Under the pieces are notes generated by a model. It made no database searches. It saw only the letters and a program-made list of their open reading frames with translations, and was not told the origin of the DNA. This document shows positions 13,401-25,400 of a stretch of DNA of 64,000 nucleotides, in pieces. Each line of letters starts with the position of its first letter. The stretch's first letter is position 1. Source of the stretch: Triops longicaudatus (lineage: Eukaryota; Arthropoda; Branchiopoda; Notostraca; Triopsidae); NCBI GenBank assembly GCA_022885665.1, contig JAGQDJ010000081.1:1-64000 (forward strand), given 5' to 3'. The position numbers and the translations under genes are program-made.

Positions 13401-16400
13401 AAACACACGTTCCTCAATTTTCCCACCTTCGACTGCCCTCACTACCCTTTAACACTGAGCTCACGAGTTACAGGCTAGAAGATTCCTTAACCTTTTTTTT
13501 TTGTTTCTCGCTCAGGAGTTCTCATTCCCCTACTCAGTCGTAGAGCTAAGGTAATTGCGGAAAGAAGGCAATAATGGGTTGCACGGTTGGCTGGCGCTGA
13601 AGAGTTATTATAATGTGAGAACATTCTTGGTAACATGTTAAGCTTACTGTACAGAGCCTACCCAACATAAACTTGAGGGTCTGTACGGCTTGGCTTCCTA
13701 CTCATTAGTGCAATTTACAACGAAACAATTTCGCAATGTGAATGCTTTTCACAGCGTCTTTGCCTACAACTCTTTAAGTCCTTCGTCTGCCGTATGGCCA
13801 TTGTCCAGTAGATTGCAGTGCTTCGTCGAATTTATTGTGCCCATGAAAGTTTCAGCTGCTGGTGAGCTTTGGGAGACACGGGAAGATTTAAAGCAGCCTT
13901 AAAATAGGCTACCTTGTATCATATCTTGAAACTCTTTCAGTAGTTCCCAAGTTTATTGTGACAAATTTTCTTCGGGGGAAGTCCTTGGGGAGACTTGGAA
14001 TCCTTGGCGTAAGTCAGGAGCAAACAGGTGCTTGACACACATAAAAACACTGTTAAAAGTAAACAAAAGGGACGGAAACGAATGCTAAAGCATCTCTGTC
14101 TCCACATCTGTGTGTGACGTTGTTCGAACTTCTCATGAGTGCCGCACACGCAGGGAATCCACGCGTTGTAGCGGAACCTTGCAACAAACCCGTCTTTGCA
14201 CCTGTGGCCCTGGCTTTGAATCACTCAGCAGGTTGTGGAGGAAAATTGTACTATTATTTCCGGTGACGCACACCTACACAGAGAGATACTCTCGAATAGA
14301 AATCGCTCCACCGAAGCCCGATCATTTCAGTTTCGCTTTTGTTCATCTTCGGATCGCAGCGTGCAGTGAAACCTAGAATTCGAATGTCTTTCCCCACAGA
14401 AGTAAAAGTTATATTAATACCTGGACGACACAGGAATCTTGTATCTTCCGAAAGGGGAAAGTGTGAAGGACACTCAAATTAGCTACCTGTCTTACATAGA
14501 TTCGGCATGGGAACTTTCTGTGTTCGTAGTATTGTATTCAGTATAAAGCCTCTTGTAAAAAAAAGGAATGAAGGGCAAGAAAGTGGTTTTGGGATTGTTG
14601 AGTACTGTTGGGTTTTTAATACTCCCTTGGTGCATTTTTGCCTCTGAGCTTGTTCCAGTGGTTGGATGCAGTTGTTCTGTGGTTAGGTCGTCCTCCAGTT
14701 CTCTCTACACACCACAATGAACACTTGCTACTATACATAGGCTACACATTCCCGTCAAGCTACTTGGACTACCTTGACGATCCCAGTGATAGTACCTTCG
14801 AACGTGCATTTACTAAGCCAGCAGTCTAGGCGAAGGGAGACCATTTAATCGTTTGAAGATTTGATTGTCTCTTAAGAGTTTATTTCAGCTTTGTCGTGGC
14901 TTGAATCCTTTTCACGAATCTGGGATTCTATTTCCTGGAAGCTACGTATCGCCCACCATCAGCACGACAAGAGAAAATTGCAATTTGGACTACTTTTCTC
15001 TTGTCTTTTCGGGGATTAAGGTGTTGGGAGCGTGTGTACCTTAGATTTCTATGACAGTGACGTTTTGCGAGTCAAGTGGAACGTTTCCGTCAGGCGCTCT
15101 CTTGTGCTCAAGGAGACTGTAAATTCTGTGATATACCAATTTGGGTGTTAAATGGTTGAAAGAAATATTGTGTCAGTGCGCGTTTGCATTTTTATGAGGG
15201 TTAAGACGTAGAAGGTGAAAAAAGCTAATGGGAAGGTCTGGTGAGGTGGCTTATTACAGTGTGACCTAAGGCTGAAAGGAGGGCAAACCATGGTGGCTTG
15301 CACCGTCGTAAATAGTGCAGCCGAGTAATACAATAGTGCACTTCTTGCGTGATGTTACTGCGGTGCTGGATCGTGAGTGGATCGAGGCGTTCGGGGGGCG
15401 TTTACCTTGTCGGTGCTATTCACAGAAAAGCAGGGCAAGAAATTCACACGTTGGGATAGGCAACGTTGTTATTGTTGTGACCTTTGCCTTCTGCCGAACG
15501 TGAAAGTGAAGCCGAAGCTTGCTAACATTCCTCGATTGTTCCTCGAGACGAAAAGGAAAGTGCCTAGTTTTCGTATCAAATAGTTGAGCCTTCTCGATTG
15601 AATTAGCTCGTCGCATTACGAAGAATGGATAAGCTAGCGAAATGGCGAAATCATTTGCGAGTTAGAAGGAAATTGTCCCTACCGATGTTAATTGGCCAGT
15701 TTCACGGGACGCCGTCTTTACCAGGCGCAGTTGACGAGGACGAAGAGAAACCGAAAAGGAATGGTGAAGCATGGGCGAAGGGCGAAACCGTCGACGCTCC
15801 TGTGGAGGACGTTTCGCAAATGGCTGTAAAGCACGAAACAGAACCGGCTGAGACATTGAGGATTACAAACTTCGCGAACGAAAAAGAGGAAGCAGTAAGC
15901 GTCCCTAGCCGTCGCGTGAAACGCTGGCCTTCGACCCCGTCTTTTCAGTCCAAACCAGTCCCTCATCACAGTTCCAGGAGCCAGGGAGTTGCCTATCAGC
16001 CTTCGCCGACCGTCGGAAAGCAACGTTTTATCTGCAGCCCCGCACCACCAGAAGAAGAGGAAGATGAAGGCAGCACTTGGTCGCTGAGCCACGACCAGGA
16101 CGAAGTCGCCTTAGACACTTTCTCGCTTCCTTCCTCCACTCCTCCTGCCCATTTTGAAGGTTCAGACGAACAAGGTGCGCGACTTTCACTTTTACGGAAG
16201 AAAGGAGTCAGGGAAATTATAGGAAACCAAGGGGAAGCGTTATAAAAAATATGAAAGATCTAGGAGCTCGATTTATGGCTATCGACGTGCCATCGCCCGC
16301 TCGTGCACTAGACAAGCACGTAAAATGGGAAGAAAACTTTAGCGGTTCTTTAGTACTGAAACGTTTGGGTTCGTTGTCTTTACTGAAACCACGTTCAGTA

Positions 16401-19400
16401 GTTTATGATGGGAGTTGTGGCGGTTTTATTCTAACTGTTCGAGGCAGTTTGCGTTGAGTCGGCAAAAATGGCTTATATTTTCAAACCCTTGTGTACTGTA
16501 ACGGTTTTTAAGGTGGTTATAGCTAATAAGCTTCCCTGTTCGTTTTTTTGTGTTTTGTTTAGATGGAAGTGCTTCAAGCTATGGTAGCAGTGGCGGGCAA
16601 CAACCGGACACACCGAAGTCTAATCATCTTATTCTACACAAGGTGAGCACGACTTTAAGTAATTGTAAGCTTTAATGTATGCCTGATTTAGCGGCATTAT
16701 TGATTGAGACAGTATATGATACTAAATGAGAGTAGCCGTGTTATGATTAGCAACAAGAGGTGTCATTGGGTAGTCAACATATTTTCGTTTTTTCTCTGTA
16801 AATTTATTGCTGCCTAGGAGAGACGAAAGTAAGCACTTGTGGTAACCCACAAGCTGCAAAAGTGCCAATTATATGAATAGGCTATGAATTGGCATAGATT
16901 GGCACAATCGAGTCTTTGTCAAATTCGCCCCCCAGCGGCATAAGTTGGCGAAATCCACCATTTCTCGTACGTTTTCTGGAATGCGCTTAAAGTACGCAAG
17001 CAATACAGCAACAAGAGAGAAGTGCCATACGCTGTTTAGTACACCGTGTACATTTAATTTCAGTTTTGAAGATTTTACCTGATTAGTTAAGCAAAATCTG
17101 AACCAAAAGGCCAAAATGTTGTGTCGCTTTCTGTTTGTTTACTTTAAGTACCTTGCAGAAAACGTACGTAAATTGGTGGATTTGGCCAACTCTTGCCACT
17201 TGGTTGTTAATTTAATAAAAACTATATAAAAGATTGTTCGCAGAAGTGTAATTGAAGCGACAAGTAATGGAGGTCATAAAGTGTAAGCACCTCTAGTGGC
17301 CATCCTGCGCAGCTTGGTTTGGCGTTAAGTTATGCCTTTGATCGGTAGCTTCGAATTGTTAGAACGATTACGGGGATAATATTCATTGCTGCGTGTAGGA
17401 AAAAGAAGGAGCTACAAGTAAGGGATTATTCTCTTTCCTACGATGCAGAAAAACGTTTTATACGTAAGACGTGTGCGATGTCGTTGATTTGTTTCCGCAA
17501 CGTTTCTTTTCCACATAGCGCATCAGCTTTTCTGCGGCAAGGGGGATTTGGTGTGTCTATATTTTGTGTGCATGTGTGCTTTTCACGTCCATAGCATCCG
17601 TCTTAAAAGCCTTCATCTTCAGCCGGTGTTATTCTAGCTACATAGCTATAGAAACTACGGAGGAAGAGCCCAGCAGCGACGGCGCGGTTGAAACGTTCCT
17701 AGTTAAATCCGCAATAGATTAGAGGGATTTCTGGTGAAAGATATCGAACCGAAATCTTTAAAACATGAATAAGATAGATGAGAGACTTTCCCTAGTACAT
17801 CAGGAAAGAGACGTCGTATGCAAAAAGGTATTTTTTGGCCTTTTTTTTTTCTTTAAAAAGTGTTTTCAATGTGTACGTTTCGGCTCATTGGCCGTGCCTC
17901 GAAGCCGCCACCAAGCCTAACACGGGTCATTGATTAAATTCAGATAAGAACATGTAAAACTCTGCGAAGGTGAAAACCATAAATCTTTTTTGTGTTTCAG
18001 GAGAAAAATAATTAAAAATGAACCTGATCATGAATGCTTAAACAATGTCTATTTTAACGTACTGAACGAATTAAGGTAGGGAGAATGTTTTAGACCAACA
18101 GAAAAGTGGGAACTGATAAAACCAGGAACAGTGCCTCCCACCCAACTACGAATTCCAACCAAAGCTGCCAAACGCCGCGTAAGGATAGTATATATGATTC
18201 GTTTAACTACTGAAAGTGAAAACAAGGAAAATGTAATGAAAACTAAGCATAAGAATTTATGTAACGTCAATTTTGTAGTACTGTTAACTTCTCAACATGG
18301 GTAGGGTGGTTGCCGATGACCCAGTCGATGAAAAACAACAATTTGACGGTCTTCTTCTGTGGCGCAAGGGCAAGGGGAAAGAAAATATATTCCGAAGCAG
18401 GAAGAATCGGTGCGGAAAACAAGCGTCACTCTGGGGTAACAATACTAGATGTTGGGAGAGAAAGACTCTGGAGAATAACTTTTTATCATTGGGACGCAGT
18501 TCTCGCGTACAATACTGCGCGACTATACGGGAAGCATGCGACAAAAGACAAATAAGTTACGAAGTAGAAAAAAGGGACGAAGTCTCAACCGACAAGGTTG
18601 TATTGTTTCGTTATCCTTTGACTTCTATCTTGAAGAGCTTGTTATTGCTTTGTCGGCATATTATGAAGGGGGACAAGTCACACGGTTACCAGAAATGCCT
18701 TAAAAAAAACTCGTTGTAGGTTATTTTCCAGAAAGCGCATTTACTAGAGTATACTACAGAACAACTAAAACCTATTAAAGACTACAAAAAGTGGTGGCGA
18801 CGCGCGAAGAATATCAAAAAGAACAACCGCTGCAGTTTTTATTCTCGGTCGATATTCATTTCACCGCCACCGAACCGCATTTGTATGCTTGACCACGATC
18901 GATCCTTGTAAGTTGGTCATTTAAGAAATTCTTCTCCTTAGTAGATCCTCGTGTTTCCAAGTCACTGCAAGGCATGTGATGGGGTGTCAGATTGTGACTG
19001 TAGTAAGCTCTCTAATTACCCGCACATCCCTTTAGACTGGAGCGACTGCCAATGACGTGAATTGAACCGCTTAAACACGTTTAGTAGATTGAAGCATATG
19101 TGCAGTCTCTAAAATCAGCCTAATGGGAAAGAAAAAGTGACCGGAGTACCGCTTCGGGGGTGCGCACAAGCCAGGATTTTTTCCTTCCAGAGGTATGCTG
19201 GAAATCTTTTGTGCACTGTGGAAGTATAGGGCTCCAGTGCATGTTTTGTCAGTCAGACTCGGGGCGTCGTGACGCCAAGGACGCCTTATGCACAGGTGTT
19301 GCTGCACAAGTGGGAATTCCAGAAACGCGAGGGAGAGGGAAACAATGCAAGGTCTTGTGTCATGTTAATAACATTTGTTTGGACTCGTGTCGTGAAGAAG

Positions 19401-22400
19401 ATTTTAGTAACCGCCTTACATAAGGGAACTCGCTCCTCAATTTTCTTTTTTTCGAGACAGTGCCCTTGAATTTTTCGTGGTATGTTTTCTTCGGTAACAT
19501 AACGCCAATTTGCATACACAAGTGAAGTACTTTAGGGAAATGTTCGAAACAGTGCACGTTAACCAAGACCATGTTCAGTCAGTGGATTTGATTGAGTCTA
19601 ACCGCGGGCAGACTGCCACGCCATAAGGGAAAATCGAGCCCAGTTCATGTACATGTGCTCATCATGCTAATTATCCAGATGGAACTGCAGTCTGCATACA
19701 TGGCTTAATCAATAAGCGTTTTGCAAGTCTTATCTTTAGTGGCGGTTCTGGAGGGGGATTTGGATTTGTTCCCTAAGCTTTGGGAATTTGGGACATTTTT
19801 AAAAATTGTGGAACGTTTGGGCATCGACGCAATAGCAAAACAACGTTCAACTGTGAATAAGACAACTTTATGAAATCAGCACGCTGCTTTTAAGAGAAGC
19901 GATTTTGGCGGCCACCAGCACCCTTTATCATTGCTTGTGGCTTTCTCGCATATCAAACCATCGAGAGCTCCAGAACTATTCAGTGTTTTCTTAGATTTAA
20001 TTGGGAGACTTTTTCAGTGAATCTGTAATTTAAAAAAAAATGTTTCGGGGAACTTACGAGTCAGCTTAATTGACTTGATTTGGACATTGGGTTTCTCTTC
20101 GCATTGTATTCTCTAGCAACCGTTATCCACAACGCACCTTTGCCATTATCGACGGAGCAGATCACCGTATTGTCGTGTGTTATGTCGATACAGTAAATAC
20201 CAGGTCCAAAAAGGGGGAAAGAAAACAAATCAAAAGGTATTATGGGGCAAGTGTTTTGACCGCAGTGACGTTTCTTTTAGCACGGAACAGATTTTTTGCT
20301 AGCTTTTGCCATCAAGTCCTATGGTCTAGTGGGTAGGAATGGCGATTCCGTTCATTACTACTACTGCTACTACAGTCGTCTGATTAACGAGAGCAGTGTT
20401 TCTGCCCAGAGTAGCGCTTGGGTAGTGTTCCATTCAGTTGGACGGTCAGACCATTACGCTTTTTTTTCAGAGAACAAGTTTTTGCTAGCTTTCACTAACG
20501 GGAGCGTCTTCGTGCTACGCGTATTCCTTCCAAAAGTTTCTCAGTTTTGATGAATAATGGAAAAGACTTACTGTATTTCTCGCTGCAACACATCGTGCGC
20601 GGACATTTGTGAACCTTTTTTCCCTTTTTCATTTTTACCAATCGTTGTGTTGTTACCGCTCTTGTAGCGTGACTCGAGGCTCAGTAGGCTATATAAAAGC
20701 CAGAGATGACGACAGTGACGTTATGTCGCTATTATTGGTTTTCATTTTTGAAACCGTAACTAACAAAAACGAAGGCGTCACTCTCAGGAATTACCAGATC
20801 AATGAAAATGTTGGATTTCGTTGGAATTGGAAGCGATGATACGATAAGTTAAACATTATAGAAGAAGACCGTTGCAACGAGCGTTCGCACGCCGGGTGCC
20901 AATACAGAACAAGGAAAAAGACTTTAGACTTTAGTTACAGGCTTCCCTACAATTGACTTGCTAGTACATTATTTAAAGAAAATATTTTATAAGAGATTTT
21001 CATGATAGATGGACCTACGAAAGTTATTTACCATAAACGTTGAATAAGGTCTTTGCTGTCATTTGCATGGAAAAATTTTCATGGATGAATATTATTTATA
21101 AAGGTACGAAATACAAAGCACATATTGGGCTAATCCTAGCATTCATATTATCGCCCTTTTCTGCTATGTATTTCAAAGACAATTTTAATGAAGTCAGTTA
21201 CTATCATAGTTTTCTTAATTTGTAAGAAATATTCGTACGTCATATAATGATTTTGTAAGTTCTTTAATCAGTTTTATGCTTTGTTATGCTACTTGAAAAA
21301 GAGCTATTTTATAAAGGGTTTTCCCACAGTATAAAGCAGTGATGCCCAGCCTACGGCCCGCGGCCCATATCCGGCCCGCGAAGGTGCCTCATACGGCCCG
21401 CTCATTTATACCGCTCATGTATATCACTGCATAATTTCATTTTTAACGTCGGCATGATTCTGGCGAAACCGGAACATTCAGGCCCGCGAGACTTTATATT
21501 ATGTCGCGCGCGGCCCTCGAGTGAAAAAAGGTTGGGCACCACTGGTATAAAGGTTACTTTTTTGCTATAACCTTTATACTGTGGTTTTGCTTTTACGTCT
21601 AGATCTTTTGTATAGGTGGTGACTTGTTTTTTTCTTGTGTGTGTGTTTCTTTAAAAGCTAATATATCGTGATGATGCTTGATCCATGTATTATATCAGCG
21701 GCTCCGAAACTGGGCTCCGTGGTTGCCTTGTAGGGGTGCCGCGTTCCAGACGCTCTAGCATTTAAGTTGAAATTTTGCTTAGCACACTTGGCTTTCGAAA
21801 GGAGCGCCGTGACAAAAATCTTGAAACAGCATGAGCGCAGCGAGCTGGGGTGTTTAGGAGCCCCTGTATTTACCCTATGTATCTTGTCTTGCACGTAGTT
21901 GCCTCCATGTGTCTTACACCCAGTGTATTTCAACGGGTATGACGTACATGGTGGTCCGCTTCTGTTGTGCGCCCATTATTAACACTTCGTGGGTTAGTTT
22001 TCTTTTAAGCGTTTCTTTAGATTTTTCGCACAGCCGGTTTTCTTTCATACCAACTTCCTGCTCTTTTTCCATAAATGAGTGAACTTGTGACCAGAACTTT
22101 TTTATAAGTGTTTTCTTTCACAATTGGATAATTTCGGGTCTCCCATATCCAACTGACTTGAGCATATTCCTTACTCTGGCACGGTATTTAATAGTTACGT
22201 TGATTCACCAAACTTTCGAACGAACGGTTTTATCTTACATATGGTTCCATCTTACATTGAGGTCTAAGGCTTTACGCAAAATTTTAAGGCATTGCGTGGG
22301 TGACTTTGGTCGTAATTATGAAGGAAACGAACCCATCAGCAAAACGCAAGATCAGGGACATGAAGGGTGATAGCCTTTGTCACTGTTAGCTAATGACATG

Positions 22401-25400
22401 CCTTGTCAGGAATCAGACTGCCTTGCTGCATCCGTTCTGTTACAGAATTGTAAATTGTGTTGTGAAGCAAGAGGCCAAAGGTTTCAACTCTAGGCAGTTC
22501 TGCTAGACAATAAACCTCAGTTAGTATAGGCCTGACAGTAGGCTCAAGTTAGTCTTCACTTTCACCCCGTGAGCACCGTGTAGGCAGAGAAAGCCTTTGG
22601 TTTTAACACTTTTTGTGTGAGTTTTTTCCCCCCTTGTATTGATTGGTTTGAAAACCAGTGGCATGTATAGAATACTCCAGTACTGCCTTCTATTACTTTC
22701 GCATTGTACCAGACAAGGGGATATTTCCCCTTGTTGAAGCTGACGAACTGAACTTACACAATTTTGGTACCTCGTCAAAGAAATTTTATATTAATACTGA
22801 CGAAGGATTATACACAGTAGATTCTACTTATTTGAATATCAGTTAAGCGAATCTTTTAATATTCTACGTTCTTACGGTCTCGTTATCCATAATGTAACGT
22901 AAAATGACTTCAGTTTCAGTCATACTTCGCTTAATTGTGTTATCCGCCCGGTTCTGGGCCTATTCAGTTAAGCGGAATGCATTGTAAATTCTAAGTGTAC
23001 GTGAGAAAGTTGGGATATAAAGTCGGAAGCGAAATAAGAAACTCTGACTTTGGAGTTACGTTTCCTGGAAAGAATTGTACAGCGGCTTCTTTAAGTATAA
23101 AGAAAGGCAAAATCTAAGGGTTTTACCCCATTGCTGAAGACTCCCGTCATCGATCTCGAAATACTCTCCAAGCGAACTCGCTCATTTCTCTCCTGCCTAA
23201 ATTACCTCCTCTACTCACGAGAAAAAAATCCAATAGTTCCAAACCTAAATGTCCAGCTGGGGGATGCTGTAATAGTGGGAAAAAGCTTTGAGCGGTTCTT
23301 CTTTTTTCGCCTTGATGATTTGGGCTGGGAATTTCCCTTCTGTAGATAAAAGACAACTGTCAGCTTGAAGCTTATGAAGACCTATTAAAGATAATAAGGT
23401 GCATTAGCGATATCGACTTCTTCTATGAGATTTGTGTTTATTATGTGATTTGTGTTTAAGAAGAAGAAGATTGATAATAATGCTCACGATTTCTTCTCTT
23501 TTCTTTAGGTAAGGCAATTTGGATCAAACTGGATTTTCTTTCTCACTCTTGTAAGTAGCATTGTCCTGTTTTGCGTTTTATTGTCGATGTGATTGCTTGG
23601 TCGAGAGAATTTTTGGGAAGTCAGTGATGTGTTGGAAACCTTTTATTTTTCATTAAAGGTGGAGTGAAAGACTTATTTGCGTTTCAAAAGCCTTCTCTGA
23701 CACCATGACAGGTCGTGGCAATCTAAGTAATTGTGGCGACAAGGGTGGAACGGGTCATGCCTTTTCGCTTTGCCTTAATTCTTATGACTTCTCCGCTCTG
23801 CGGTGCAATTTGTCTCTGGTTTTTGGTTCTGCCTTTCCGGCTTGCAAACCTCGTTTGTCACTGCGTAATGTAGGCTCAGAATGTCGTTCCAGTCAGAAGT
23901 AAAAAAGTAGATCGATATTATTATCATTCGTCAAAGTGAGGTCGAGGCTCACCTTTTCCGTTCAATGCGATGTATGAATGAACTCAGGATGGCCATGTAA
24001 TGCAAAAAGGACCTGGTCAAACCCATGTCGTGAAAGGGGCTCTCCCTGACTGCAAGGTGAGAGAACGAAATCAGTCTGTTTGACCCTTTTTCATCCACCA
24101 CAGATTTGGGATGATTATAATCCTTCTGAACTTAACGTGCTGACTGACGAGCCTTGATTACCCCGCTTAGTCTTTAATCAATAAGTGACGAAACGCAAAG
24201 GAAGGGCAACCACAACCTTGTTCGCCATTAGGCTGATTTATTTTTAGCCTATATTTAGGGGGAACCCGCAGGTAGCAATTAAATAAGTTACAAATGGTTT
24301 GTTACTAAGTCAGAAATTCATCCATAAGTCATTTTGGGTCAAAAAGAACCAAGTCATTATGTAATTGGGTGCGTGATCGAAAATGTCAAACAAGCAAGGG
24401 TAAAATTCCTTCACTCGGTTATGCTCCTGATAGTTTTCTAAAAAATAATATAGTAAAACCCCGTCATAGCGAACATTGAATATAACAAATTAACGGATAC
24501 TACGAACAAAGTTGCTGAAGACAGCCGAAGACGACAATACATCGCACGTGCGATGTCGGTCTTCTATTAAAATCACCGAAGAAACATGAACAAAGTTGGC
24601 AGGTCTCTGTGAAACAGAAGTCATTTAGGCCGACATTGACTATTGCGAACTTCGGCTATAAAGAACAAAGTTCGGGTCCCCTGGGTGCTCGTTATAGCGA
24701 GGTTTTACCCCAAAAGGCTAAAGCACACAGGAACACTCGAAACAGAGAAGAACGTATTCTCTATATTTGGCCTAATTCCCTACGTTCGTCGTTCTCCATT
24801 GATGCTCCGCGTTGTGTTTTATAGGAGGGACTTAAGTACTCTGTTTGCTCCCAGTTTCTTTAAACTATCCTTACACTAATGACAATACTTAAATCACTGC
24901 ATCCTACTTTATTTTCTATTACTGAAATATTCTTTTTGTTTATGAGCAAGTACATTGTATCCCAACGCGAGTACAACTTAACATATTGTTATCCTTCAAA
25001 AATTAATTTTTACTTCACTTTGATAACCCTTTCAAGTTTTGGCTAGTAACTTCAGTAATTTGCGTTATCATTTTTCTAGATAACTGAACAACTGAATTAA
25101 AGGTTTTATTTGAATTTTTGAGCTCTACAACTTTGGATATATGCGTATATTTTGCACATGGCTGCACAACTACGAATTTCTAACCCTACAATTAGCCAAA
25201 TTTTACTATTCGTTGTTTTTGCTGGTATTGGGCTCATGCCAGAGTAAGCTTCTTACAGCGACCGCAAGGAATGTTTCTGTGGTAGGTCTGCTGTTTTCTT
25301 TTTACATTCTTGTTGCATTTTGCAACTAATTGCAAGGTTGAAGAAAGTAGCCGTTAATATAAAGTGATGCGCACTTAAATGGATAGCGGTTATTTGAATA

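Noticed and set aside
13054..13452. 132-codon open frame
   Set aside because: No supporting splice sites, no recognisable domain and mixed composition. It is likely chance in an intron.
18297..18719. 140-codon open frame with overlapping frames on both strands
   Set aside because: It looked like another first exon, but no good donor in a fitting phase was found and the content is lysine/serine-rich without a pattern.
20317..20340. tRNA-Glu-like word tcctatggtctagtgggtagga
   Set aside because: It resembles the 5' arm and D-loop of tRNA-Glu, but there is no anticodon arm, T-arm or closing acceptor stem downstream. At most it is a relic or SINE head.
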